64,000 nucleotides of DNA, from contig DASXMJ010000052.1 of NCBI GenBank assembly GCA_036495685.1, positions 1-64,000 on the forward strand, written 5' to 3'. This document shows, piece by piece, positions 36,954 through 46,496 of the stretch (its first letter is position 1; every line of letters starts with the position of its first letter). A program made the position numbers and the translations under genes. A model generated the notes under the pieces. It made no database searches. It had not been told where the DNA came from and saw nothing but the letters and a program-made list of their open reading frames with translations. The DNA is from Candidatus Binataceae bacterium (GTDB lineage: Bacteria; Desulfobacterota; Binatia; Binatales; Binataceae).

Positions 36954-37709
36954 ATGCCATTTTTCGATTCCGATGGGTTGAAAATTCATTATGAAGATCG
37001 CGGCAGTGGAGACCCTGCGTTGCTGGTTCACGGCTTCGCGTCGAATGCGAAGAACAACTGAGGCGTTACCGGATGGCTCGATCTGCTCGCGCGCGATCAT
37101 CGCGTGGTTGCCCTCGATTGCCGCGGTCATGGTCAGAGCGACAAACCCCACGAGCCTGCGGCTTACACAGCAACGTCGATGGAAGACGATGTCATCGCCC
37201 TCATGAATCACGCAGGTATAAGTCGGACGCTGCTCATGGGCTATTCGATGGGTGGGCGAATCTCGATGGGCCTGCTGGTTCGGTATCCGGAACGGTTCCG
37301 GGCCGTCGTGCTCGGTGGAATTGGGCAGGTTGTCGCGGTTAGCAATCCCGCGCGTCGCGCTTCGATCGTCGAGGGTCTGCTGGCCGCAGACGTTTCCTCG
37401 GTCAAGGCCGAAATTGCGAACCAGTTCCGTCGCTTCGCCGAATCAAATCGCAACGACCTGAAGGCGCTGGCGGCCTGCATGGGCGCAGATCGTTCGACTA
37501 TCAATGCCACAGCGTTCGCGAATAACCGCGTGCCAGTTCTACTGGCGGTCGGTAGTAAGGATACCGTCGTCGGCTCGACTCGCGCCCTTGCTACGACAAT
37601 CCGAAACAGCCGACTAGTGGAAATCGAAGGTCGCGACCACCTGAACACTCCCGGGGACAAGCGCTACAAGGAAACAGTGCTGGAGTTCTTCGCAAGTGCA
37701 CCCCCTTAG
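36954..37709 (+). pseudogene. Alpha/beta hydrolase with an in-frame TGA
   Basis: A 251-residue single-domain hydrolase. Ser in the GYSMGG nucleophile elbow, Asp in VGSKDTVVG and His in GRDHLNTPG form a triad. Codon 36 (37059-37061) is TGA, in the same frame, in the context AKNN-stop-GVTGWLDLL. Homologues have Trp (TGG) at this kind of place, so one G-to-A change explains it. A GGAGG eight bases before the ATG at 36954 shows the original gene was well expressed. Restart at GTG or ATG (37104) downstream would give a truncated, probably inactive protein. Confidence 0.85.
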
Positions 37710-37934
37710 GATCCTGACGGGGCGGCTTCCGCGGGAGAGGCTGGAGCAAAACGCTGACGGTGGTGCACCTGGGCTTGCCAGAGAATCGGGACAAGTACTG
37801 TCGTCAATCAGCCTCATGGAGACCTGCTCAGCCGCTCAAGAGAGATTGGTCGAAACGTCACGCGTTGGAAAAATCCTCACTAGGGTTAGTACGCCCTACC
37901 GAACGTCCAAGACCGAATTTCCAGGAGTACTAGA

Positions 37935-38339
37935 ATGAGCGAGCACCTAAACGTTGAAGCCGTTCGACGCATCTATCAGCTTACAAATGACGGAGATCTT
38001 CCATCGGTTCTGAATCTGGTGTCTGACGATGTGGAGTTGTTCCCCTTCGGTTCCTCGAAAGTCCCTTGGGCTGGCCATTGGCGCGGGCGGCGGGGTGCCG
38101 AGCAATTCCTTATGACGATGGGTCAAGCAGCAGAGGTTGAGGATATCCCCGACGTTCTGGTCGGGGCTGGCGATTTGGTCATCGCGATCCACCGTCCTAG
38201 AGTGCGGATACGAGCAACGGGTCGCGATGGCGCCTTCAATTGCGTTCATGTTTGGACTCTTCGTGACGGCTTGGTCGTGCGAATGAGGGAATATGCAGAC
38301 ACAGCTGTCTGGGAGGCTGCCTTTGATCAGAGTGTCTGA
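37935..38339 (+). CDS. NTF2-like/SnoaL family protein
   Basis: A 134-residue small alpha+beta barrel. The N-terminal helix RRIYQLTNDGDLPSVLNLVS and the following DDVELFPFGSS strand, then VHVWTLRDGLVVRMREY at the end, are typical of the SnoaL/NTF2-like family. Members bind small organic ligands as cyclases, hydrolases or dehydrases. It is one of three such small proteins in this 10-kb stretch. No neighbour fixes its substrate. Confidence 0.75.
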   Translation: MSEHLNVEAVRRIYQLTNDGDLPSVLNLVSDDVELFPFGSSKVPWAGHWRGRRGAEQFLMTMGQAAEVEDIPDVLVGAGDLVIAIHRPRVRIRATGRDGAFNCVHVWTLRDGLVVRMREYADTAVWEAAFDQSV

Positions 38340-38654
38340 TCAAAGAGAAGACCTCGAAGGGTAGGCCGCACAAGCGAAAGAAGCTTAGCAAGGCTGGGGG
38401 CTGACGGGACGGAACCGCAAACGGTGAGAGGAGCGCGGCCCGGCACAGTTAAGTGAGTAGCGGCGTCGTGCGTCATGAACAGCAGAAAGCGATTTTAGGG
38501 ACCCCGTACAGAACTATGGGCTAGTTCGCGCGACCAAGTGGCGGAAGGATTAGGACGATCTAGTTAAGGCGATCACGCGAAACGAGTAAGGCCGCATGCG
38601 TCTCAACGAATTCCGCGACGGGCGACGTGTCGACCACGTTCATGGAGAAAAATC
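38340..38654. other. Gene-free interval
   Basis: About 315 bases between two plus-strand NTF2-like genes. I see no open frame with a recognisable domain, no convincing terminator and no repeat. It probably holds the promoter of the next gene. Confidence 0.5.
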
Positions 38655-39122
38655 ATGTCGAAGAATCCACCATTGCCCCCATTTTCCCGTGACACTGCGA
38701 TCCAGAAAGTTCGTCTCGCCGAAGATGGCTGGAATTCCCGCAATCCGGAAAGAGTAGCGCTCGCCTATACCGAGGACTCTCGCTGGAGGAACCGCGCAGA
38801 ATTTGTGAACGGACGGCAGGAGATCATCTCATTCCTTACCCGTAAATGGACAAGAGAGCTTGACTACCGTCTGATCAAGGAGCTCTGGGCATTTACCGAG
38901 AACCAGATCGCCGTGCGCTTCGCTTACGAATGGCACGATGACTCTGGAAATTGGTTTCGTTCGTATGGGAATGAAAATTGGGAATTCGAGCAGAACGGCC
39001 TCATGCGGGTTCGTTTCGCGTCCATCAATGACCTGCCGATCCATCCATCACAACGCAAATATCATTGGGTTCTTGGGCGCCGCCCGGACGATCATCCGGG
39101 ATTGAGTGATCTCGGCCTCTAG
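38655..39122 (+). CDS. DUF1348 / NTF2-like superfamily protein
   Basis: A 155-residue protein of the DUF1348 type, with NTF2-like fold. It shows the family features of a helix [20 protein letters not shown] followed by [22 protein letters not shown]-like [20 protein letters not shown] and [13 protein letters not shown]. Function in this family is unknown; it is widely present in bacteria. It stands at the right edge of the accessory catabolic region. Confidence 0.85.
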   Translation: MSKNPPLPPFSRDTAIQKVRLAEDGWNSRNPERVALAYTEDSRWRNRAEFVNGRQEIISFLTRKWTRELDYRLIKELWAFTENQIAVRFAYEWHDDSGNWFRSYGNENWEFEQNGLMRVRFASINDLPIHPSQRKYHWVLGRRPDDHPGLSDLGL

Positions 39123-39227
39123 GTCACTGCCGTAAGGTCGTGTTGAAACCTTCATCAGTGGGCCACCCGGAACCGGACGCGGGAGCGCACCGCTTTCAGG
39201 GATGGCCCTCGCCTGGTGCGGTGAAGG

Positions 39228-40079
39228 CTAAGACAGCAGCGGCGAAGCGATCGTTCCGCCTAGCTTGTAAGGAACCCCGTTGGGCGGATGCGGCAGCAAG
39301 TTGATGAGAAAGGCGAGACCTTGGCGGGCGGTTGCCGCGGGCGTCAGCATGAACTGCAGCGCCAAGGCGCTTTGGTGCCAATCCTCGGTGTCGAGACGAA
39401 TTGAGCCATGGCCGTCGACCGCCAGATCGCCCTCGCTACTTTTCAGTTCTTCCACTTGCAAGACTCCCTTGTCGAGGCGGACCTTCAGATCGACTTCGCC
39501 GAGTCGGGTGGCTGGCATCGGTCCGGGAATCCGGATTAGGAAACCCTTCGCGATCAAGTGCGCCGTGCCACTGTTGTCGGCGGGTGAAACCGGATCGATT
39601 GCGATTCTTCCATCGCCGGAAAGTTCTCCGCCCAGGGCTGCTCCGATCTGCCGGAGGAGATGAAAACTCGCCAAGTCAAGCTTGTTCGCGTCGAAGCTCA
39701 CTTTCGCGCCGTCTCCCAGCCGATGCACGTTGAACCAGAGTGAACCGCCATAACTGTCGGCGTTGCCGCTGACACCCGGATGGAGCAGCAACAGCGAGCC
39801 GAGCGCTGGCCAGATCCGTACGCTGGGGCTCTGGAAGATAGGCGCCGTTTCCGGGGTAAACGATCTGACGCTGACATTGCTTAGCCGTGCGCCGAATGGC
39901 AGCGCGAGCTGCTGTTCTCCGCTGTCGAAGCGCAGGCCCAAGGGCAACAGGACCCCTTTGATCGCTGGCGCATATGGAAAGGTTGCGAACAGAAAGACCA
40001 GGAACAGTACAAAACCCGCGATCCCATACCAGAGTTCCAGCGAATGCGTGCGCCAGTAGTCGAGACTCAAATATTGCAT
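39228..40079 (-). CDS. gspN: T2SS protein GspN
   Basis: 283 residues: a single N-terminal membrane helix (ELWYGIAGFVLFLVFLFATF) and a long periplasmic part with repeated beta strands (FDANKLDLASFHLLR, DLAVDGHGSIRLDTEDW). This layout and its place at the operon end, five bases after gspM, identify it as GspN, a partly dispensable inner-membrane piece. It is the last gene of the minus-strand T2SS operon. Confidence 0.75.
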   Translation of the reverse strand: MQYLSLDYWRTHSLELWYGIAGFVLFLVFLFATFPYAPAIKGVLLPLGLRFDSGEQQLALPFGARLSNVSVRSFTPETAPIFQSPSVRIWPALGSLLLLHPGVSGNADSYGGSLWFNVHRLGDGAKVSFDANKLDLASFHLLRQIGAALGGELSGDGRIAIDPVSPADNSGTAHLIAKGFLIRIPGPMPATRLGEVDLKVRLDKGVLQVEELKSSEGDLAVDGHGSIRLDTEDWHQSALALQFMLTPAATARQGLAFLINLLPHPPNGVPYKLGGTIASPLLS

Positions 40080-40084
40080 AGAGG

Positions 40085-40735
40085 TCAGGCGCTCCGGCCC
40101 AACGCCACGCAGGTGAGATCGACGTCAAAGGAATGGGTATTCTGCATACGTCGCTGAATGCGGAGGTTGCCGATGCCCACCGGCATCGGCAAAGTGCGCA
40201 CCGCGTACAGCGCATCGACAATTTGGGCAAGGCTGACGTCGTTCAACTTGAGCTGCACACTATATTGCACCAGTCCGTCGGGCAGTTTTCGATCTGCTTC
40301 GGGCGTGATCGACGCGATCTTTTCATGCCCCAGACTCTTGCTGAAAGACGCCTCCACGACCGAGAACAGCGAGAAATCCTTTCCACCTGGCACGGTATTG
40401 TGCCGCACGGCGTTGAGATCCGCCTTGACGGTGGCGTAGGTGGCAACCAGCCGCTGAACGCCTGCCAGGTCATGCTCCCGCGTCGCGATCCGTTCATCCA
40501 GTCCATCGACATAATCGGCGATTGGCGAATAGATCAGGGTGTAAACCACAAACAGCGCGAGCAGTCCCGCCGCGACTTGGACCAGCAACCGCTCGCGCTT
40601 TTCGAGCTTGTCGTAGCGGGCGCGGGCCTGTGCGAGGTACGGGTCGATCTGCGCGCGCAACCGGCGGGTCTGTGGCTCGAGAAAAGCCGAGAACCGCTGC
40701 CGCAGCCCGGCGAGATATTCGCGCAGCGTGGTCAC
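40085..40735 (-). CDS. gspM: T2SS inner-membrane protein GspM
   Basis: 216 residues with a short cytoplasmic N-terminus, one helix (LLVQVAAGLLALFVVYTLIY), a coiled stretch and a periplasmic ferredoxin-like region. GspM pairs with GspL in the assembly platform. Its ATG overlaps the gspL stop as ATGA (40732-40735), consistent with equal supply. Identified mostly by topology and by order between gspL and gspN. Confidence 0.8.
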   Translation of the reverse strand: MTTLREYLAGLRQRFSAFLEPQTRRLRAQIDPYLAQARARYDKLEKRERLLVQVAAGLLALFVVYTLIYSPIADYVDGLDERIATREHDLAGVQRLVATYATVKADLNAVRHNTVPGGKDFSLFSVVEASFSKSLGHEKIASITPEADRKLPDGLVQYSVQLKLNDVSLAQIVDALYAVRTLPMPVGIGNLRIQRRMQNTHSFDVDLTCVALGRSA

Positions 40736-42186
40736 GGATTGCCTTCGGCGCCTTTGAAGTCGGCACTCAGTCGGAACTCGACCTTGTTGGGTTCACTGCT
40801 GGAGTTCGCGTGCGTCACCTCGATCGAGCCAAACGCGCCTGACTGGTCGAGTGCGCGTTTCACCTGGTCGACGGTACCGAACGAGTCAGCCAGGCCGGTA
40901 ACGCGAAGCCCGGTCGGATCAACCTGAAATTCCTCCAGCTGCGCCGGGATGCGCGCAGGTAGCGTTTGCGACACGGTCATCAGCGTGTCGAGCGCCGAGT
41001 TCCGACTTGTATTGCCGCCGAGCAGCCGAAGTTGCTTGTCCATCGCCGATATACCCGAGCGCAACTGGCCAATCGGGTCGGACGACACATCTTCACCCAG
41101 AACCGGCGCCGCCATTTTGGCGATCTCGCGGTCGATTAGGTGCAGGTGGTGAATTTTTCCATACACACCCAGCAAAAAGTGAAGCAGCATGAAGCCAATC
41201 AGACCGGCGGCGAGGATGCCGGTGGTGTAGAAGGGAGTTAGGTCGCCGCGCGTCCTGCCGTGAAAGGCGAACTCACCCTGACGAAAATTAAGCAGCTCGA
41301 CCGGATGGTTTGGCATTTCGCCGAGCAGCATCGCGACTGGAGTGACGAAACGAATCATGTCGGGACGCGCGCCTTCGAACAGTGCGGAGCAATCGAAATC
41401 GTGGGTAGCGAGAGCAAGCGCATCCGAGAGGTTGCCGCGCAGCTTCGGTATCATCGCGCCGCGCCCGGTGATCACCAGGTGGGCGTGATCGAGCTCACCC
41501 GTGTGCGCAAGAATCGTCTGGCGCAGGGTGTTCACAATTGGGGCCATCTCGTCCGCTGGGCGCGCGGCACCTTGAGGGGTAAGCAGACCCGCCGCGATGG
41601 TTCGCATTGCGCGCGGAATTCCTTTTTGGTCGAGGAGCACAAACGAGGTCGAACTCTGCTCGGCGTCGATCACGAGGTGGGCGGTGGTCTGCTTCCCGTT
41701 TTTCGATCGTGCAAACAGCGCGGCAACCGCAAACGGCGCGATGGTCACGGTTTTGGGGTCGAGTCCTGCGCTGGCAAGCAGCTGAAGATGGTTTTGCATT
41801 TCCTGCTTGCGCGCGGACGCGGCCAGCACCAGCGATTTGTCCCCCGATCGTCCCACCCGCACGAACGTCACTGTGGCACCATCGACCGGGAACGGCAGAT
41901 GCTCCTCCAGCGCGAAGGGGACCACCTGATGGAGCTTGCGCAGATCCCGGAACGGCAATTCAAGCAGTCGCTTTGCGACCGCGTCGGTCGGAATAGCGGA
42001 AATCACAACATCCGGGTGACCGGTCTTTTCCGTCAGGCGACGCAGGGCGGGCGCGAGATTCTCCTCGCCTTCGGCGCGATGCGTCTCAAACACGCCGATG
42101 AATTGAAAAGAGTTCCAGGTGCGATCCGCGGTGGCGGCGCGCAACCGGTCCCCGGCGACTTCTATCGCTAGTATGCGCTGCGGCAT
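40732..42186 (-). CDS. gspL: T2SS protein GspL (actin-like cytoplasmic domain)
   Basis: 484 residues. The cytoplasmic half has an actin/PilM-like fold (ILAIEVAGDRLRAATAD, FALEEHLPFPVDGATVTFVR, HLVIDAEQSSTSFVLLD), followed by a single membrane helix (TTGILAAGLIGFMLLHFLLG) and a periplasmic end. It links the ATPase GspE to the membrane platform. ATG at 42186 chosen because it starts the conserved IDLG-like ILAIEVAG; 33 extra codons upstream are not conserved. Located between gspK and gspM. Confidence 0.85.
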   Translation of the reverse strand: MPQRILAIEVAGDRLRAATADRTWNSFQFIGVFETHRAEGEENLAPALRRLTEKTGHPDVVISAIPTDAVAKRLLELPFRDLRKLHQVVPFALEEHLPFPVDGATVTFVRVGRSGDKSLVLAASARKQEMQNHLQLLASAGLDPKTVTIAPFAVAALFARSKNGKQTTAHLVIDAEQSSTSFVLLDQKGIPRAMRTIAAGLLTPQGAARPADEMAPIVNTLRQTILAHTGELDHAHLVITGRGAMIPKLRGNLSDALALATHDFDCSALFEGARPDMIRFVTPVAMLLGEMPNHPVELLNFRQGEFAFHGRTRGDLTPFYTTGILAAGLIGFMLLHFLLGVYGKIHHLHLIDREIAKMAAPVLGEDVSSDPIGQLRSGISAMDKQLRLLGGNTSRNSALDTLMTVSQTLPARIPAQLEEFQVDPTGLRVTGLADSFGTVDQVKRALDQSGAFGSIEVTHANSSSEPNKVEFRLSADFKGAEGNP

Positions 42187-42199
42187 TCGGCTTAGCTGC

Positions 42200-43156
42200 T
42201 TAGTCCTCTTGCCAAGATATGAGCAGCCCCGTGCCGTTAGGCTGGCGCCGAAAGGTCGAGTGGACCAGCTTGCGAGCCCCGGCAAAAGTCCCCATTCCGT
42301 TTATGGTAAAGAAATTACTGCGGGTGGTTAATACCTTGGATAGATCGGTGATGTACTGACCAAGGCCCGGGATGTTGCCCACGTCGGTCAGGTTGGAAAA
42401 AGGCCGGATCATCCGCGCCGTAACGATCGCCTTGACCAGGTCCGGGTTGGCGAAGAGCTGGGGACTCAAGGCGGCCAGCACCTCCGGCGGGGCGGTATTG
42501 GCGTTGACCTGCATTTCCGGAACGACCGTGACAAAGGGGAGCAGGCGATGAAAAGTCGCGTCATCGACCCCGCGCACCATCTTTAGGTCTCCTATCGTCG
42601 GCATGAGTCCGTTGCGCGGCGCATAGGGTGGCACGAGTCGCAAGTAGTAGTCCATTTCCGCGCCCCCCTGGGGTAAGGGGAAGCTGTCGGCGTCGATCCA
42701 GTCGGCCAGCGCCGGAATGATTTCCGGAGGAATGTTCAGGATAGCAAAGAGCCGCTCCAGGACGATCGCGTATTGAGGATCGATCTCACCGTTGGTCGGA
42801 TTGACGAGCTGATTGATGTTCAGCTTGCGGGTCTCGTCGATTACCGATATCGACGCGGTTCCGCCATCGACGTTGATCGGCGGAAAGGGCGCCGCCCATA
42901 CGTCGTTGAGACTGTCGTAAGGGGTCTGCATTTGCGCGTCCATGCGGGAGTCTTCGGCGAGCAGTCCCAGCCCTACCGCCACACTCGAGCGCGCCAGAAA
43001 ATATGCGCGCAATTCGTTGGCCTGATTCGCCGCCGACAGGTAGCCAAGCGCGGCGGTGGTTCCGAAGTCGATAACGATAAGCGTCATGAGTGCGACGCCG
43101 AGCAGGACCACCAGCAGCGCAACCCCACGCGGGTTGGTTTTGCGGGATTTCACCAT
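42200..43156 (-). CDS. gspK: T2SS minor pseudopilin GspK
   Basis: 318 residues, the large minor pseudopilin. The leader ends in NPRG before VALLVVLLGVALMTLIVIDF. The residue at position 5 of the mature chain is not Glu, as expected for GspK, which tips the pseudopilus. The helical inserted domain has typical GspK strings such as IDETRKLNINQLVNP and ALADWIDADSFPLPQGGAE. Its start overlaps the gspJ end by seven bases. Confidence 0.9.
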   Translation of the reverse strand: MVKSRKTNPRGVALLVVLLGVALMTLIVIDFGTTAALGYLSAANQANELRAYFLARSSVAVGLGLLAEDSRMDAQMQTPYDSLNDVWAAPFPPINVDGGTASISVIDETRKLNINQLVNPTNGEIDPQYAIVLERLFAILNIPPEIIPALADWIDADSFPLPQGGAEMDYYLRLVPPYAPRNGLMPTIGDLKMVRGVDDATFHRLLPFVTVVPEMQVNANTAPPEVLAALSPQLFANPDLVKAIVTARMIRPFSNLTDVGNIPGLGQYITDLSKVLTTRSNFFTINGMGTFAGARKLVHSTFRRQPNGTGLLISWQED

Positions 43157-43806
43157 TGCGCGATCGCCATTGGCACCGTCACCTGGGTGGAGAAGGCCAG
43201 CGGCTCGCCCCTGGGACCTGCGAGGCTCAGATCAATGGACACCGCGACCGGCACCTGCCGCCCGGGCGACATGTTCTCGGAATTCCAGACCTGGCCCCAT
43301 TGCTCTCCGTCGAAGTAGCGAAGCTTGAGGCTCAGCATGTTGTCGGCGACGATGATCGGCGCCTGGCTCGCGCCGGAACCGAGGCCGCTGTACTGCGAGC
43401 GCTCGAGTAGGAACCATCCGCGATGGTTAGGGTTGGGGGCCGCAGTGTAAGTTACGATCTCTTCAGCGCCATAGCCATCGAGCGATCGGCGATGGCCGGG
43501 ATCGAGCGTCGAAACCGTCAGCGTATTGACCGGGGAACCGCCCTGATATCTGGCAGCACCCAGCACCAGTACCCGGCTGGGAGCAAGTGGAGTCTGAACG
43601 GCACCGCGAATCTCGTTGCTTATTTGCCAAAGAATCGCACGGCCACTGCGTTCGGAGTACAAGCGCTCCTCGGCGTGAAGTTTGCTCATCGCCACGGCAT
43701 GAAACGATTCCGCGAGCATCACGACAATTAGCCCCAGGATTGCCACCGCCAGCATCAGTTCGAGCAGGGTGAAGCCGCGCTCCGAGCGGAGAATTCGGTT
43801 GCTCAT
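43150..43806 (-). CDS. gspJ: T2SS minor pseudopilin GspJ
   Basis: 218 residues with a prepilin leader cut at SERG/FTLLELMLAVAILGL, keeping Phe at +1 and Glu at +5 for N-methylation and assembly. The body (RAILWQISNEIRGAVQTPL) resembles GspJ. It is joined by overlapping starts and stops to gspI (TAATG) and gspK. Forms the pseudopilus tip with GspI and GspK. Confidence 0.9.
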   Translation of the reverse strand: MSNRILRSERGFTLLELMLAVAILGLIVVMLAESFHAVAMSKLHAEERLYSERSGRAILWQISNEIRGAVQTPLAPSRVLVLGAARYQGGSPVNTLTVSTLDPGHRRSLDGYGAEEIVTYTAAPNPNHRGWFLLERSQYSGLGSGASQAPIIVADNMLSLKLRYFDGEQWGQVWNSENMSPGRQVPVAVSIDLSLAGPRGEPLAFSTQVTVPMAIAQW

Positions 43807-44237
43807 TATTCCGTTGGTGTAACCGGAACCGGGTTGTGAAGGTATTCGGTTATCGAAAAAGTGCGCGAGAACTTCGGTCCATAGAAGACAATCACCCTCA
43901 CCTTGCGTACGTCCGGGAAGACTCCCGATTCTAGGACGTCTCGCTCCCAGCGAAATTTCTGGTACTCACCGGGGAAATAGCGTTCGAAATTTCCCTTGGT
44001 CACACCGAGTTGCGGGAACTGCTCCAGCTCGGCCTGGCTCATGATCGTCTGACACAGCATTCCGGCACGCGAGATGTCCCGGCTGTGAATTACGCTCTGC
44101 AGGCTCTGATGATGCAGCGTAAGCAGCGCGAGCAAGGCGATTCCCAGCACCGCCATCGCGACCATGACCTCCAGCAGGGTGAAACCAGCAGCCTCTCGGG
44201 AGGATACGATCCGAACCGGGCGACGGCTGCAAATCAT
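43806..44237 (-). CDS. gspI: T2SS minor pseudopilin GspI
   Basis: 143 residues. The prepilin peptidase site is EAAG/FTLLEVMVAMAVLGIALLAL. A later segment (AGMLCQTIMSQAELEQFPQ) resembles the GspI helix that packs on GspJ. Overlaps gspH by four bases and gspJ by one, so the minor pseudopilins are made in a coupled series. Confidence 0.9.
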   Translation of the reverse strand: MICSRRPVRIVSSREAAGFTLLEVMVAMAVLGIALLALLTLHHQSLQSVIHSRDISRAGMLCQTIMSQAELEQFPQLGVTKGNFERYFPGEYQKFRWERDVLESGVFPDVRKVRVIVFYGPKFSRTFSITEYLHNPVPVTPTE

Positions 44238-44824
44238 CGTGTCAGCACCTGCGCCATCGAGAGGTCACCATCAGCGACGATCACTCGGCCGGTCACCGGA
44301 TTGAGCGCCAGCGTCATCACGTGACCCGACAAATCGATCATGTGGATGAGCGTAGCGTCCACGTATCCCTCCGGGTAGAACTGCGTCGCCACGGTGCCCG
44401 CGCTGAACGTTCCGAGGTCGCCCACGGTCACGTCGCGGATCGCGATTGACGCGGGCATCGTGACCGGCGCGCTGGCGCTGCTATGGTCGGGACCGAACGA
44501 GGGTGTGGGCGTCGCGTACGGGTCAAGCCGCATCACTCCGTAGACCTGGTGATCGAGGTCGAAGACCAGCCGCAAAAAGACCTTCTGCGCGGACGCTTCG
44601 TCGAATAGATAGGACGCGCGACCGGCTAGACGCCGCGCCTCGCTCTTGAGGCGCGCCTTGCGGTAGCCGCCGGTGTAAGGCACCGCGAGGGTGAACATCA
44701 GGGCCATGATAAAGATAACGATTGCGAGCTCGAGCAGGGTGAAGCCGGGCGCCGAACTTTGGCGCCCCTCGGTTGACCGCCCCGGTCCGATCGCCAGGCG
44801 GCGAGGGAAACGCGCGCTACTCAT
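44234..44824 (-). CDS. gspH: T2SS minor pseudopilin GspH
   Basis: 196 residues. A long basic leader precedes SAPG/FTLLELAIVIFIMALMFTL, the type-IV-pilin-like helix with Glu at +5. The C-terminal beta sheet includes LVFDLDHQVYGVMRLDPY. It starts eight bases after gspG's stop and overlaps gspI by four bases. Probably the first minor pseudopilin below the tip. Confidence 0.87.
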   Translation of the reverse strand: MSSARFPRRLAIGPGRSTEGRQSSAPGFTLLELAIVIFIMALMFTLAVPYTGGYRKARLKSEARRLAGRASYLFDEASAQKVFLRLVFDLDHQVYGVMRLDPYATPTPSFGPDHSSASAPVTMPASIAIRDVTVGDLGTFSAGTVATQFYPEGYVDATLIHMIDLSGHVMTLALNPVTGRVIVADGDLSMAQVLTR

Positions 44825-44831
44825 AGTTCTT

Positions 44832-45248
44832 TCAGGTTGAACTGCCGTCTATATCATCGGCACTTTGCACGCCGTCAGGACCGAAGGACTTGAGCGCATA
44901 GGTACTACCATCGCTTTGATAGAAATACTGGTTGCCCCACGGATCGTTGGGAAGTTTTTCAATGTACCCGCCTTGCTCGTAGTTGCTCGGCGGGCGCCCT
45001 CCGGTAGGAGGAGTGACCAAAGCCTGCAGACCCTGGTCGGTGGTAGGGTAAGAACCGTTGTCGAGATAGTAGCGGTCGAGTGCCTGCTTCAACTCCTGGA
45101 TGTCGGCTTGAGCCTTGGTGCGTTTGGCGCGGTCTGCGACGCCGCGCAGGCGGGGAACGACCATCAGTGCCAACAACCCGATGATCAGGATCACCACCAT
45201 GATCTCGATCAACGTGAAACCATCCTGGCCTCTGAAGCTTCTGTTCAT
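44832..45248 (-). CDS. gspG: T2SS major pseudopilin GspG
   Basis: 138 residues. Leader cut at RGQDG/FTLIEIMVVILIIGLLALMV, then the calcium-site region typical of GspG (YYLDNGSYPTTDQGLQALV, PWGNQYFYQSDGS, SFGPDGVQSADDID). The ATG at 45248 fits the usual short leader; 20 codons upstream lie within the gspF end. It builds the pseudopilus shaft. Confidence 0.95.
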   Translation of the reverse strand: MNRSFRGQDGFTLIEIMVVILIIGLLALMVVPRLRGVADRAKRTKAQADIQELKQALDRYYLDNGSYPTTDQGLQALVTPPTGGRPPSNYEQGGYIEKLPNDPWGNQYFYQSDGSTYALKSFGPDGVQSADDIDGSST

Positions 45249-45261
45249 CGCAGCGTACCCA

Positions 45262-46479
45262 CTACTGCATGATCTGGTTGAGCTGGAAAATCGGCAAGAG
45301 CACCGCAACCATCATGAACACGATAACCGCCGCCATCACCAGCGTCATCACGGGTTCAAGAATGGTGGTGACCTGGCTCAGCGAATGCGCGACTTCGCGC
45401 TCGTAATTGTCTGCGACTCGTTCTAGCATTCGCTCCAGCTCGCCCGAACGTTCCCCCACCCGGATCATCTCGATCAGCATGGGCGGAAACAGTTTGCTCT
45501 GCGAGAGGGTCTGCGCCATCCCGTGGCCCTCGCGAATTTCCTCCCGGCTTTTTTCTATCGCCTCGCGCAACAGGCCATTGGTGACAACCGCTTTTACCGC
45601 TTCGAGCGCCGGCAGCAGCTGTACACCCGCCGCGAGCAGGGTTGCCAGAGTGCGCGCGAACCTTGCGCAGATGATTCGCACCACCGTCTGACCAACGTAT
45701 GGCAGCCGTAGAGTCAGGCTGTCATAGAAGCGCCGCCCGCGGGCGGTGGAGAGACCGTAGAGAATCCCGGCGGTAGCGCCCAAAAGGACGAGGGCAATCC
45801 ACACCCAATAGCCGGTTAGAAACGATGACATCGCGATCAGGATTTGCGTTGCAAGCGGAAGTGCGGCGTGTTGTTGCTCGAAGATCGTCGCCACCTGCGG
45901 AACCACGTAGGTGACCAGGAAGGTCATGATCGCAGCGCCGACAATCATCATGATGATCGGGTAGGTGAGGGCGCCGCGGACCTTGGCCATGAATTCCGCC
46001 TGCCGTTCGCTGTAGTCGGCCAGGCGATCCAGTACCGCCTCCAGCGCCGCTGCTTGCTCGCCGGCTCGCACCATGCCGACGTAAAGGTCGGAGAAGATAT
46101 GCGGATGCACCTTGAGCGCCTCCGCGAGCGACGAGCCTTCGCGCACGCGCTCGCGCACCTGTGACAGCATCCGTTTGACCGCCGCGCGCGCGCTCTGTTC
46201 GGCCAACGCCCCGAGCGCATCCACCAGTTGTACGCCCGCACCGAGCAGAGATCCGAGTTGCCGGGTCAGCAGGGCCAGGTCCCCACCCGACATTCCGCGC
46301 CGGCGAAACGGGATTTCCCGCCTCAACCGCGGCTGGCCGACGATCTCTTCGGCAAGGTCGGTGGGAAACACTCCCGAGCCGCGCAATTTCTCGCGCGCGG
46401 TGCGCGCGCTGTCCGCGTCGATCACGCCGGAAACCGAACGGCCTTCGGTCGATAGTCCGCGGTACGCAAAAACCGGCAT
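45262..46479 (-). CDS. gspF: T2SS platform protein GspF
   Basis: 405 residues: two cytoplasmic six-helix bundles (LTRQLGSLLGAGVQLVDAL; FARTLATLLAAGVQLLPALE) and three membrane helices (IIMMIVGAAIMTFLVTYVVP; WVWIALVLLGATAGI; LVMAAVIVFMMVAVLLP). This repeat structure identifies GspF. ATG at 46479 (PVFAYRGLSTEGRSVSG) matches the usual start. It lies 17 bases after gspE and 13 before gspG. Confidence 0.93.
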   Translation of the reverse strand: MPVFAYRGLSTEGRSVSGVIDADSARTAREKLRGSGVFPTDLAEEIVGQPRLRREIPFRRRGMSGGDLALLTRQLGSLLGAGVQLVDALGALAEQSARAAVKRMLSQVRERVREGSSLAEALKVHPHIFSDLYVGMVRAGEQAAALEAVLDRLADYSERQAEFMAKVRGALTYPIIMMIVGAAIMTFLVTYVVPQVATIFEQQHAALPLATQILIAMSSFLTGYWVWIALVLLGATAGILYGLSTARGRRFYDSLTLRLPYVGQTVVRIICARFARTLATLLAAGVQLLPALEAVKAVVTNGLLREAIEKSREEIREGHGMAQTLSQSKLFPPMLIEMIRVGERSGELERMLERVADNYEREVAHSLSQVTTILEPVMTLVMAAVIVFMMVAVLLPIFQLNQIMQ

Positions 46480-46496
46480 GATCGCGAGGGCGATTA

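Noticed and set aside
37059-37061. TGA read as selenocysteine
   Set aside because: The expected residue is Trp, hydrolases of this family are not selenoproteins, and no selenocysteine-insertion hairpin was noticed.
41260-42171. 303-codon plus-strand frame over gspL
   Set aside because: Antisense to gspL in a strongly coupled operon; no domain.
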